A stretch of 64,000 nt of DNA from assembly GCF_030124145.1 (NCBI RefSeq), contig NZ_JASKMS010000010.1, positions 1 to 64,000 of the forward strand, in the 5' to 3' direction. Source of the DNA: Streptomyces sp. 378. GTDB taxonomy: Bacteria > Actinomycetota > Actinomycetes > Streptomycetales > Streptomycetaceae. Made by a program: the position numbers and the translations under genes. The notes below the pieces were generated by a model that did not search any database, was not told the origin of the DNA, and saw only the letters and a program-made list of their open reading frames with translations. Below are positions 24,885 through 33,173 of this stretch, in pieces. Within the stretch, counting starts at the first letter, position 1. Each line of letters opens with the position of its first letter.

Positions 24885-26373
24885 GCCGCAGGGTCCGAGC
24901 GCCCGCACCGGCCGCCCACAGGGCGAGGACCAGCATCGCCGCGTGCACCGTCCAGTCGCCGTGGCGGACATAGGGCGTGGTGCCGTGGGAGAGGGGGAGC
25001 TCGTAGACCTGTGCGGCGGAGGCGTCCGTGCCGAGCCACGATCCGACACGCTGCCCGTCCGGGCCGTAGACGGCGGAGACACCCGTGAGGGTCGCGTGCA
25101 CCATGGGACGGCCGGTCTCGGCGGCGCGCAGCGCGGCGAGCGACGCGTGCTGCCCGGGAGCCCAGCTGTGCTGGAAGGTGGAGGTCGACGACTGGCCGAT
25201 CAGCACGTCCACGCCCTCCCGGGTCAGGTGACGGGTCATGTCGGGGAACGCCGTCTCGAAGCACACCAGCGGGCCGACGCGCAGACCGTCGCCCAGGTTC
25301 ATCACGACCGGCTGCGAGCCGCGCCGGCGGTCCTCACCCGCGGCCTTGCCGACGGAGGTGGCCCAGCCGAGCAGGGAGCGGGCCGGGATGTACTCGCCGA
25401 AGGGCACGAGCCGCATCTTGTCGTAGCGCTCGCCGGTCAGGCCGTCGGGGCCCACCAGGACGGAACTCTTGTAGATGCCGGGCTTGTCGGAGCGCCTGGC
25501 GTCCACGTTGACCAGGATGTCGGCGCCGGTCGCGCGGGACAGGGCAGCGAGCCGCCGGGCCGGGCCGGGGCGGTCCCGGAGGTCGAAGCCGACACTGCTC
25601 TCGCCCCAGACGATCAGATCGAGGTCCTCACCGGCGAGCCGGCGGGTCAGCTGCTCCTCGCGGGCGAACCGGCTGTCCGCGCCGACGACGACGCCCGGCT
25701 GCACGACGGCGATCCGGATCTGGCCGTCGACGGCGGGGCGGGGTGAGAACGTCCAGGCGGCGGAGGTGGCGGTGGCCGTGACGACCAGACCGGCGACCGC
25801 GGGCACCCGGGCCCGGCGGACCGCGAGAAGGACGGCCACGGCGACGTTCACGGCCACGAGCAGGTAGCTGAGCAGCCACACCCCGCCGACCGAGGCGAGC
25901 CGCAGCGCGGGCTCGACCTGCCACTGAGTGCTGCCGAGCATGCCCCAGGGGCCGCCGAGGCCCTGCCAGGAGCGGACCAGCTCGGCGGCCAGCCAGCCCG
26001 ACGGCAGCACCAGGAGCGCCACCGCCACCTGGCTCCGGGACCGGATCGCTCCCAGAAGACGGCGCACCAGCCACCCCCAGGGGGCCCACAGCGCGCCGAG
26101 GAGGGCGGCGAGGACGATCGTGAACACGTTCAGGCTCGGCAACAGCCAGTGGTGCATGGCGAGCATGAAGCCGAAACCGCCGCACCAGCCCTCGTACACG
26201 GCCCGCTTCCCGGTCGGCGCGGTGCGCAGCAGCAGCAGCCAGGGGACCAGGGCGGCGTAGGCCCACCACCACAGGGACGGCGCGGGGAAGGCGAGCACGG
26301 GGAGGGCGCCCGCCATCGCCGCGGCCGCCGAGCGGCGCCAGGGGGAGGTGAGCCAGTGGCCGAGCGTCTTCAT
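24808..26373 (-). CDS. lnt: apolipoprotein N-acyltransferase
   Basis: Transfers the third acyl chain to the N-terminal cysteine of lipoproteins at the outer face of the membrane. The 521-residue protein has about six N-terminal membrane helices, then a nitrilase-like domain with the complete catalytic triad: Glu in LIVWGESSVG, Lys in YDKMRLVPFGEYIP and Cys in PLVCFETAFPD. One more membrane helix lies near the end. The start has AGGAGG five bases upstream. Its 3' end overlaps the convergent Gfo/Idh gene by 77 bases. Confidence 0.93.
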   Translation of the reverse strand: MKTLGHWLTSPWRRSAAAAMAGALPVLAFPAPSLWWWAYAALVPWLLLLRTAPTGKRAVYEGWCGGFGFMLAMHHWLLPSLNVFTIVLAALLGALWAPWGWLVRRLLGAIRSRSQVAVALLVLPSGWLAAELVRSWQGLGGPWGMLGSTQWQVEPALRLASVGGVWLLSYLLVAVNVAVAVLLAVRRARVPAVAGLVVTATATSAAWTFSPRPAVDGQIRIAVVQPGVVVGADSRFAREEQLTRRLAGEDLDLIVWGESSVGFDLRDRPGPARRLAALSRATGADILVNVDARRSDKPGIYKSSVLVGPDGLTGERYDKMRLVPFGEYIPARSLLGWATSVGKAAGEDRRRGSQPVVMNLGDGLRVGPLVCFETAFPDMTRHLTREGVDVLIGQSSTSTFQHSWAPGQHASLAALRAAETGRPMVHATLTGVSAVYGPDGQRVGSWLGTDASAAQVYELPLSHGTTPYVRHGDWTVHAAMLVLALWAAGAGARTLRLRRSAPEPRVPPVRTVHGSPARPGR

Positions 26374-26743
26374 AGGCGCCTCCTACCCGCCGGTGCCTCC
26401 AGTGTGCCCCCCACCCGCGGACGATCCAGGACACGGGACGCCGGGTCAGTTGATCACAGGTGCCGTCCGCGGCTCGGGAAGGCGCCGCCACTTCTCCCGT
26501 ACGACCACCTCGCTCAGCCGCCGGCCGTCGTCCGTGCGCAGCCGGGCAGGGACTTGCGTCCGGGGCGGCGGCCGCCGCGCGGATCACCGAGGTGAGATCC
26601 AGGACGTCGCGCCGCTCGCCGCGGAGATCCACGGGCTGGTGAGGGCGGGTCGACCGGAGTCGGCGGCGGGCCTGTTGCCGGAGGAGCGGCCGTACGAGAC
26701 GGACGACGGGGTGCTGGCGCCTCTGCGCGCCTGGACGTGCCGA
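26374..26743. other. gap with possible relic of a small minus-strand protein
   Basis: No intact gene is supported. On the minus strand a frame ending at TGA 26446-26448 reads RTDDGRRLSEVVVREKWRRL and ends EPRTAPVIN; it looks like a genuine protein C-terminus but has no start before an in-frame stop about 45 codons upstream. A neighbouring minus frame (VDLRGERRDVLDLTSVIRAA) may be its other half after a frameshift. Confidence 0.35.
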
Positions 26744-26923
26744 TCAGGCCGCCTTGGCGACGCCGCCTCGGATCGCGGTCGCCCACTCGACGACGAGGAG
26801 CTCGTACTCCGCGCGCTCCTCGGCCGACAGGGTGCCGCCCGTGCGCTGCCACAGCGCACGGATCTCGTCGTTGACCTCGGCAGCGGACCGCACGGAACCA
26901 GGGGTCACGAAATGGGGGGACAT
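26744..26923 (-). CDS. small conserved protein of unknown function
   Basis: A 59-residue acidic, helical protein: AAEVNDEIRALWQRTGG then LSAEERAEYELLVVEWATAI. Similar short proteins recur in Streptomyces chromosomes; no function is known to me. The ATG at 26923 has no ribosome site, but TAGGCT lies exactly seven bases upstream on the coding strand, so a leaderless message is likely. A GTG at 26947 is the alternative. Confidence 0.72.
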   Translation of the reverse strand: MSPHFVTPGSVRSAAEVNDEIRALWQRTGGTLSAEERAEYELLVVEWATAIRGGVAKAA

Positions 26924-27021
26924 GCGGACAAGCCTAGGGGCAGCCACTGACAGCCCGCTACCGGACGGCTACCCGATCGCTATGCGGTTGGTCACGAGAC
27001 CCGGGTCACAGACCCCCGGCG

Positions 27022-27897
27022 TCAGCCCGCCGACTCGGCCGCGTGCGGGCTCAGCGCACCCGTGCTGACCAGGACGATGATGACGATGCCGAGTGCGATG
27101 CGGTACCAGACGAACGGCATGAAGCTCTTGGTCGAGATGAACTTCATGAACCACGCGATGACCGCGTAACCGACCCCGAAGGCGATGACCGTCGCGAAGA
27201 TCGTCGGGCCCCACGAGACATGGCCGCCCTCCGTGGCGTCCTTGAGCTCGAACAGGCCGGAGGCGAGCACCGCGGGGATGGCGAGGAGGAAGGAGTAGCG
27301 GGCCGCGGCCTCGCGCTTGTAGCCCATGAACAGGCCGCCGCTGATGGTGGCGCCGGAGCGGGAGACGCCCGGGACGAGTGCCATGGCCTGGCAGATGCCG
27401 TAGATCAGGCCGTCCCGGACGCCCAGGTCCTCGAGAGCCTTGCGCTGCTTGGGCGCGCGGTGCTTGCCGCCGCTCTCGTCACGGGCCGCGAGCCGGTCGG
27501 CGACACCCAGGACGATGCCCATGCCGATCAGCATGGTGGCGGTGATCCGCAGATCACGGAACGGCCCCTCGATCTGGTCCTTCAGCGTCACGCCGAGCAC
27601 ACCGATCGGGATCGATCCGACGATCACCAGCCAGCCCATCCGGGCGTCGGGGTCGCTGCGCAGCGACTTGTCGGTGAGCGAGCGCGTCCACGCCGAGATG
27701 ATCCGCCCGATGTCCTTGCGGAAGTAGATCAGTACGGCTGCCTCGGTGCCGATCTGCGTGATCGCCGTGAAGGCCGCGCCGGGGTCCTCCCAGCCCGAGA
27801 AGGCCGCCGTCAGCCGCAGGTGGGCGCTGGAGGAGACGGGGAGGAACTCGGTCAGCCCCTGGACGAGTCCGAGGATGAGTGATTCGAACCAAGACAT
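27022..27897 (-). CDS. uppP: undecaprenyl-diphosphatase (UppP/BacA)
   Basis: Membrane enzyme that dephosphorylates undecaprenyl pyrophosphate so the lipid carrier can be reused in peptidoglycan synthesis; extra copies confer bacitracin resistance. The 291-residue protein carries both family signatures: GLVQGLTEFLPVSSSAH near the N-terminus and PGVSRSGATISGGLFMG in the middle, with about eight hydrophobic helices. A charged loop (GGKHRAPKQRKALEDLG) makes it slightly longer than E. coli BacA. The start at 27897 is the usual MSWFESLILG. Confidence 0.95.
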   Translation of the reverse strand: MSWFESLILGLVQGLTEFLPVSSSAHLRLTAAFSGWEDPGAAFTAITQIGTEAAVLIYFRKDIGRIISAWTRSLTDKSLRSDPDARMGWLVIVGSIPIGVLGVTLKDQIEGPFRDLRITATMLIGMGIVLGVADRLAARDESGGKHRAPKQRKALEDLGVRDGLIYGICQAMALVPGVSRSGATISGGLFMGYKREAAARYSFLLAIPAVLASGLFELKDATEGGHVSWGPTIFATVIAFGVGYAVIAWFMKFISTKSFMPFVWYRIALGIVIIVLVSTGALSPHAAESAG

Positions 27898-28056
27898 GAG
27901 GTAGCGGAGTCCAAGTGCCGATCGTGGGACGGACGACGGGCGCACCGGGCCGCCGTTGCGATGAACGGGGGATCATGTGTGCCGAGGGGGAAGCGTAGCG
28001 CCCCCGGATGGCCGCTGGGACACAGGGGTTTGGAAGCCCTACCCGAGCAGGGGTGT

Positions 28057-28527
28057 TCAGGCCCCGGTGGGTCCGGTCACCGTCCAGCCGGGTGCCTGGG
28101 GGCGGGCCGTGAGGTCCTCGTGGCGTACCTCGTCGCCGCAGGCCCGGCAGGTGACGGCCGGGGCGAGGGGCCGTCCGCAGGAGTGCTCCAGGACCATCGG
28201 CCGGTCGCCGTCCGGCCGGAGGTGACGGTCGCCCCACGCCATGAGGGTCATCAGCACCGGCTCCAGCTCCAGTCCCGCCCGGGTCGGCCGGTACTCGAAG
28301 CGCTGCGGGCGCTCGCTGTACGGGTGCTTGGCCAGGATCCCGGCCTCGACGAGCCGGCGCAGCCGCGTGGTCAGGATGTCGCGCGGGGCGCCGATGTTGC
28401 GCACCAGCTGGTCGAACCGGCCGTTGCCCAGGCACACCTCCCGCAGCACGAGCAGGGAGTGCTTCTCGCCGACGAGCGCGAGGGTGTCGGCGATGGAGCA
28501 GGGGCGCGGGTCTTTGCGGGCGGCCAT
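28057..28527 (-). CDS. HxlR-family transcriptional regulator
   Basis: Winged-helix regulator of 156 residues. The HxlR core is CSIADTLALVGEKHSLLVLREV, RFDQLVRNIGAPRDILTTRL and YSERPQRFEYRPT. The C-terminal extension has CRACGDEV plus an earlier cysteine (SCGRP), a possible metal or redox site. It is divergent from the thiolase gene, with a perfect palindrome between them. On its strand TAGACT lies seven bases before the ATG, which fits a leaderless transcript. Confidence 0.9.
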   Translation of the reverse strand: MAARKDPRPCSIADTLALVGEKHSLLVLREVCLGNGRFDQLVRNIGAPRDILTTRLRRLVEAGILAKHPYSERPQRFEYRPTRAGLELEPVLMTLMAWGDRHLRPDGDRPMVLEHSCGRPLAPAVTCRACGDEVRHEDLTARPQAPGWTVTGPTGA

Positions 28528-28545
28528 GGGACTCAGTCTAGAAGA

Positions 28546-28564
28546 GGGTTGGATTTTCCAACCC
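28546..28564. promoter_or_regulatory. HxlR operator
   Basis: A perfect inverted repeat GGGTTGGA-TTT-TCCAACCC fills the divergent region between the HxlR gene and the thiolase gene, overlapping the likely -35/-10 region of the regulator. Confidence 0.82.
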
Positions 28565-28620
28565 TGCGGGCTACGGTGAGTTCGGATTTCCTACTCACCG
28601 GTAGTCGTGGAGGCCCGCCC

Positions 28621-29790
28621 ATGCGTGACGCAGTCATCGTCGAAGCCGTACGCACCCCGATCGGCAAGGGCAAACCGAACGGTGCCCTGGCGCACGTCCA
28701 CCCCGTGGAACTCCTCGCCCACACCCTGCGCAGCCTCGTCGAGCGGTCCGGGATCGACCCGGCCCTGATCGACGACGTCATCGGCGGCACCGTCGACCAG
28801 GTCGGCGAGCAGGCCATGAACACCACCCGCTACGCCGTGCTGTCGGCGGGCTTCCCGGACTCGGTGCCCGCGACCACCGTGGACCGCCAGTGCGGCTCCT
28901 CCCAGCAGGCCGTGCACTTCGCGGCGCAGGGCGTCCTCTCGGGCGCCTACGACCTGGTCGTGGCCTGCGGTGTCGAGTCGATGAGCCGGGTGCCGATGTG
29001 GTCGAACGTGCCCGCGGGCAAGGACCCCTTCGGCCCCGGAGTCGCCGAACGCTACCCGGAAGGGCTTGTTCCGCAGGGGATCAGCGCCGAGCTGATCGCC
29101 GCCAAGTGGTCGATCGGCCGTGAGCAGATGGACGCCTTCGCCGTCTCCTCGCACCAGAAGGCCGCCGCGGCCTGGGAGAGCGGGCTCTTCGACGCCGAGG
29201 TCGCCCCGCTGGACGGACTCGCGCGCGACGAATCCGTGCGGCCCGGCAGCAGCACCGAGACCCTCGCCGGGCTCAGGCCCGCCTACCACGACCCTGTCTT
29301 CGCCGAGCGCTTCCCGCAGATCGAGTGGAACGTCACGGCGGGCAATGCCAGCCCGATCAACGACGGCGCCTCGGCGGTGCTGATCACCTCGAGCGAGACG
29401 GCGGCCCGGCTCGGCCTGCGCCCGCTCGCCCGGCTGCACAGCTTCGCCGTCACCGGCTCCGACCCACTGCTGATGCTCACGGGCGTGATCCCGGCGACCG
29501 AGAAGGTGTTGCGCAAGGCCTCGCTGACCCTCGACGACATCGACCTGTTCGAGGTCAACGAGGCCTTCTCCAGCGTCGTCCTGGGCTGGCGGCAGGAGAC
29601 CGGCGCCGAGCTCGACCGGGTCAATGTGCACGGCGGCGCCATCGCGCTCGGGCATCCGCTCGGTGCGAGCGGAACCCGCCTGACGACGACGCTGGTGCAC
29701 GCGATGCGGGAACGGGGCGCCCGCTACGGGCTCCAGACCATGTGCGAGGCGGGCGGACTCGCCAACGCCATGGTGCTGGAACGGGTGTGA
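28621..29790 (+). CDS. acetyl-CoA acyltransferase (thiolase, FadA-like)
   Basis: Thiolase of 389 residues catalysing thiolytic cleavage (or condensation) of 3-ketoacyl-CoA. The nucleophilic Cys is in DRQCGSSQQAVHFA, the NEAF motif in LFEVNEAFSSVV, the catalytic His in GGAIALGHPLGASG, and the second Cys in TMCEAGGLANAM. All four are intact. The start has GGAGG seven bases upstream. Control by the divergent HxlR protein is likely. No 3-hydroxyacyl-CoA dehydrogenase partner is adjacent. Confidence 0.92.
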   Translation: MRDAVIVEAVRTPIGKGKPNGALAHVHPVELLAHTLRSLVERSGIDPALIDDVIGGTVDQVGEQAMNTTRYAVLSAGFPDSVPATTVDRQCGSSQQAVHFAAQGVLSGAYDLVVACGVESMSRVPMWSNVPAGKDPFGPGVAERYPEGLVPQGISAELIAAKWSIGREQMDAFAVSSHQKAAAAWESGLFDAEVAPLDGLARDESVRPGSSTETLAGLRPAYHDPVFAERFPQIEWNVTAGNASPINDGASAVLITSSETAARLGLRPLARLHSFAVTGSDPLLMLTGVIPATEKVLRKASLTLDDIDLFEVNEAFSSVVLGWRQETGAELDRVNVHGGAIALGHPLGASGTRLTTTLVHAMRERGARYGLQTMCEAGGLANAMVLERV

Positions 29791-29812
29791 GCCGGGCGGA
29801 TGTGACGGCCCC

Positions 29813-30604
29813 TCAGAGCTGGCGCAGCCGGTGCCGCTTGCGCCAGGCCACCACCACGCCCGCCAGCGCGGGCAGGGCGATGCACGCCAGGGCGATCAGG
29901 AAGGCGGGAGAGGTCGGGGTCGAGGCGCGGGCGCCCGCGACGGCGTAGGCGGCGGTGTTCGGGATCGAACCGAGGGCCGTGGCCAGCAGGAACGGCAGCA
30001 GGCCCATCCGGGAGACGGAGGCGCAGTAGTTCGAGGCCCAGAACGGCACCCCCGGGAACAGCCGCACCGCCAGCATCGAACGGAAGCCGTGCCGGCTGAG
30101 CTGGCCGTCCGCGGCCTTCAGCCAACGCCCCCGCAGCAGAGGCCGCAGGGCGTCCTGGCCCAGCGCCCGGCCCAGGCAGAAGGCGATCCCCGCGCCGAGC
30201 ACCGTGCCACCGAGGGCGACGCCGAGGCCCAGCTGCGAACCGAACAGGGCACCCGCGGCGAGGTTCAGCAGCGGCCTCGGCACGAACGCCACGGTGCACA
30301 CGCCGTACGCCACCGCGAACACCGCCGCCGCGGCCGCTCCGCCGAGCTGCGGCGGCCAGCCCTCCGTCAGCAGCCGCTGCGGCTCGAACAGCAGCACCCC
30401 GCACGCGCCGGCGGCGAGCAGCGCGACGAGCAGCGACAGCCGCGACCACGGCGAGAGCAGGACTCTCGTGCAGCGGACGGCGAAACGGGTCGGTACGGCG
30501 GGCGGGACCGTCGGTGCCTGGGGAACGGCGACGGCGAGCTCCGCGGCGGTGGCCCGGGGAGAGGCCGTGGCGGTGCCCCCAGAGCGGGTGGTGGCATCGA
30601 GCAT
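29813..30604 (-). CDS. TVP38/TMEM64 (VTT domain) membrane protein
   Basis: Integral membrane protein of 263 residues with the VTT/SNARE-associated fold distantly related to DedA. Features are a variable Ala/Pro-rich N-terminus, re-entrant GALFGSQLGLGVALGGTVLGAG, the conserved FPGVPFWASNY, and a basic C-terminus. Some VTT proteins act in lipid scrambling; the role here is unknown. TAGTGT lies six bases before the ATG on the coding strand, suggesting leaderless transcription. Confidence 0.85.
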   Translation of the reverse strand: MLDATTRSGGTATASPRATAAELAVAVPQAPTVPPAVPTRFAVRCTRVLLSPWSRLSLLVALLAAGACGVLLFEPQRLLTEGWPPQLGGAAAAAVFAVAYGVCTVAFVPRPLLNLAAGALFGSQLGLGVALGGTVLGAGIAFCLGRALGQDALRPLLRGRWLKAADGQLSRHGFRSMLAVRLFPGVPFWASNYCASVSRMGLLPFLLATALGSIPNTAAYAVAGARASTPTSPAFLIALACIALPALAGVVVAWRKRHRLRQL

Positions 30605-30731
30605 CCGGTGACACTAACCGACAAATGTGTGTGATCGCCGTATGGTTCGTCTCACGAGCGTCACAGGAGCCTGGGCGCGACCCCGTCCGGAGTCGAGCGA
30701 AAACCATTCGACGTGCGGTGAGGCGTCGGCG

Positions 30732-30845
30732 ATGATCGACGACATGTTCCGGCACGCCTTCCCCCTCGCAGCATCCGTCGTCACGGATGCCCCGAAGGCT
30801 GCCGTCGCCGTTCTCACGGCCGTTGCCGACGGCGCCCGAAGCTGA
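30732..30845 (+). CDS. possible 37-residue peptide upstream of tuf3
   Basis: An ATG with GTGAGG eight bases upstream opens a 37-codon frame (MIDDMFRHAFPLAASVVTDA ... VADGARS) that stops 100 bases before tuf3. It has one short hydrophobic helix. It could be a leader peptide in the tuf3 transcript, but length and GC bias make chance possible. Nothing else is visible in the 341-base gap 30605-30945. Confidence 0.35.
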   Translation: MIDDMFRHAFPLAASVVTDAPKAAVAVLTAVADGARS

Positions 30846-30945
30846 CCCTCTCCGGTTCCTCCGGCGGACCCCGCAAGGGGAGGGTCGGGCAGGTCCTCGG
30901 GGTCCCACGTTCTACTTCGCTGATCAGACGCTTCGAGGTACAGCC

Positions 30946-32115
30946 ATGTCCAAGACGGCCTACGTCCGTACGAAACCCCACCTCAACATCGGCACGATGG
31001 GTCACGTCGACCACGGCAAGACCACCCTGACGGCCGCCATCACCAAGGTGCTCGCCGACCGCGGCGGCGGCGTGTTCGTGCCGTTCGACCGGATCGACCG
31101 GGCGCCCGAGGAGGCGGCGCGCGGCATCACCATCAACATCGCGCACGTCGAGTACGAGACCGACACCCGGCACTACGCGCACGTCGACATGCCGGGCCAC
31201 GCCGACTACGTCAAGAACATGGTCACCGGCGCCGCCCAGCTGGACGGGGCGATCCTCGTCGTCTCCGCGCTCGACGGGATCATGCCGCAGACCGCCGAAC
31301 ACGTCCTGCTCGCCCGGCAGGTGGGCGTCGACCACATCGTGGTCGCCCTCAACAAGGCCGACGCCGGCGACGAGGAGCTGACCGACCTGGTCGAGCTGGA
31401 GGTCCGCGACCTGCTCACCGCCCACGGCTACGGCGGTGACTCCCTGCCCGTCGTACGGGTCTCGGGGCTGAAGGCGCTGGAGGGGGACCCGCGCTGGACG
31501 GCGTCGATCGAGGCGCTGCTCGACGTGGTGGACACCTATGTGCCGATGCCGGAGCGGTATGTGGACGCGCCGTTCCTGCTGCCCGTGGAGAACGTGCTGA
31601 CCATCACCGGGCGCGGGACCGTGGTGACCGGGGCGGTCGAACGGGGTGTGGTGCGCGTCGGGGACCGGGTCGAGGTGCTCGGGGCGGCCGTCGAGACGGT
31701 GGTCACCGGACTGGAGACCTTCGGGAAGCCGATGGAGGAGGCACAGGCCGGGGACAACGTGGCGCTGCTGCTGCGCGGGGTGCCACGGGATGCCGTGCGT
31801 CGGGGGCATGTCGTCGCCGCGCCGGGGAGTGTCGTGCCGAGTCGTCGCTTCACCGCGCAGGTGTATGTGTTGTCCGCGCGTGAGGGAGGCCGTACGACAG
31901 CGGTGTCCACCGGGTACCGGCCGCAGTTCTACATCCGTACGGCGGATGTGGTGGGGGACGTCGACCTCGGTGAGGTCGGCGTCGCCCGGCCCGGGGAGAC
32001 GGTGGTGATGACGGTGGAGCTGGGGCGGGACGTGCCCTTGGAGCCGGGACTCGGGTTCGCCGTGCGTGAGGGCGGCCGAACGGTCGGGGCGGGGACCGTG
32101 ACCGTGGTCGGATGA
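30946..32115 (+). CDS. tuf3: divergent elongation factor Tu (EF-Tu3)
   Basis: GTPase that would deliver aminoacyl-tRNA to the ribosome, 389 residues. G1 is GHVDHGKT (residues 19-26), the switch I threonine is in GITINIAH (T62), G3 is DMPGHADY (81-88) and G4 is NKAD (136-139), so GTP binding looks intact. It differs from housekeeping EF-Tu: DMPGH instead of DCPGH, EEAARG instead of EEKARG, and a reshaped, shorter domain 3 (STGYRPQFYIRTADVVGDV). In S. coelicolor the third tuf gene is known to be divergent and stringent-response linked. Here it stands alone, away from rpsL/fusA, as expected for tuf3. Confidence 0.93.
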   Translation: MSKTAYVRTKPHLNIGTMGHVDHGKTTLTAAITKVLADRGGGVFVPFDRIDRAPEEAARGITINIAHVEYETDTRHYAHVDMPGHADYVKNMVTGAAQLDGAILVVSALDGIMPQTAEHVLLARQVGVDHIVVALNKADAGDEELTDLVELEVRDLLTAHGYGGDSLPVVRVSGLKALEGDPRWTASIEALLDVVDTYVPMPERYVDAPFLLPVENVLTITGRGTVVTGAVERGVVRVGDRVEVLGAAVETVVTGLETFGKPMEEAQAGDNVALLLRGVPRDAVRRGHVVAAPGSVVPSRRFTAQVYVLSAREGGRTTAVSTGYRPQFYIRTADVVGDVDLGEVGVARPGETVVMTVELGRDVPLEPGLGFAVREGGRTVGAGTVTVVG

Positions 32116-32121
32116 GGGCGT

Positions 32122-32140
32122 GGGGCGGCTCCCGCGCCCC
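32122..32140 (+). terminator. possible terminator after tuf3
   Basis: Hairpin GGGGCG (32122-32127) / CGCCCC (32135-32140) seven bases after the tuf3 stop, followed by TT. The stem is short but pure G-C. Confidence 0.5.
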
Positions 32141-32173
32141 TTGACCGCGGGGTCCCGCCCTGACAATGGGAGA

Positions 32174-33019
32174 GTGAACGACTCCATTCCCGTGACCAGG
32201 ACCACCGATCACGGCACCGCCAAGCTCATGCCCGACGTCGACCGGGACAGGGCCTGGCTGCTGACCGTGGACGGGGCGCCGCAGTCCTACGTCGATCTCG
32301 ACGAGCCCGCGCACCTGGAGTTCGAGTACACACGGCGCCTCGGCCACGTGCTGGATGTCGTGGCCGAGCCGGGGCGGGCGCTGGACGTGGTGCACCTCGG
32401 GGGTGGGGCGCTCACCCTGCCCCGGTACGTGGCCGTGACCCGGCCCGGGTCGCGGCAGGACGTCGTCGAGGCCGACCGGGGGCTGCTGGAACTGGTGGCC
32501 GAGCACCTGCCGCTGCCGCACGGCGCGAACGTCGCCCTGCACGCGGCGGACGCACGCGACTGGCTGGAGAGGGCGCCCGCGGCTTCGGCGGACGTTCTCC
32601 TCGCGGACGTCTTCAGCGGGTCGCGGGTGCCGGCCCACCTCACCTCCGTCGCCTACGTCCGTGAGGTGGGGCGGGTGCTGCGGGACGGCGGGGTGTATCT
32701 CGCCAATCTCCCCGATGCCGCGCCGTTCGCCTTCCTGCGGTCGCAACTCGCCACCCTGGCCGGTGTCTTCGAGGAGCTCGTGCTGATCGCCGAGCCGGGG
32801 GTGCTGCGGGGGCGGCGGTTCGGGAACGCGGTGCTCGTGGCCGGGCGGCGGCCCGTCGACGTCGCCGCCCTCACCCGGCTCACCGCCGCCGACGCCTTCC
32901 CCGCCCGGGTCGAACACGGGGCCGGGCTGAGGGAGTTCATCGGGGGCGCGCGGCCGGTGCGGGACGAGGACGCTGTGCCCTCGCCCGAGCCCCCCGACGG
33001 GGCGTTCGGCATCGGCTGA
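32174..33019 (+). CDS. spermidine synthase-like protein
   Basis: Rossmann-fold protein of about 281 residues resembling spermidine synthases: YVDLDEPAHLEFEYTRRLGHVLDV, VVHLGGGALTLPRYVA (nucleotide-binding loop) and VEADRGLLEL (end of strand 2), then DVLLADVFSG. The DAS/GGG-E polyamine motif is altered, so it may bind decarboxylated SAM or plain SAM without making spermidine. The GTG at 32174 is six bases after GACAAT and about 33 bases after a TTGACC box, which points to a leaderless start. Confidence 0.82.
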   Translation: MNDSIPVTRTTDHGTAKLMPDVDRDRAWLLTVDGAPQSYVDLDEPAHLEFEYTRRLGHVLDVVAEPGRALDVVHLGGGALTLPRYVAVTRPGSRQDVVEADRGLLELVAEHLPLPHGANVALHAADARDWLERAPAASADVLLADVFSGSRVPAHLTSVAYVREVGRVLRDGGVYLANLPDAAPFAFLRSQLATLAGVFEELVLIAEPGVLRGRRFGNAVLVAGRRPVDVAALTRLTAADAFPARVEHGAGLREFIGGARPVRDEDAVPSPEPPDGAFGIG

Positions 33020-33173
33020 CGCCTCTTCGGTGCCGCCCCGGGCCACCGCCGGCGGCGCGGGTTGCGGGCGTCCGGCACGGTGGCGCAGTGGCGTGCACAG
33101 GCGCCGGGTCCGTCCCGAGGCTCCGGTGAACCGGGCCCGCCCCCGATCGGGGCGGGCCCGTCGGGTTCCCGCG

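Noticed and set aside
30814..32205. Minus-strand open frame of 463 codons opposite tuf3
   Set aside because: It is an antisense shadow of a clearly recognisable EF-Tu gene and has no domain of its own.
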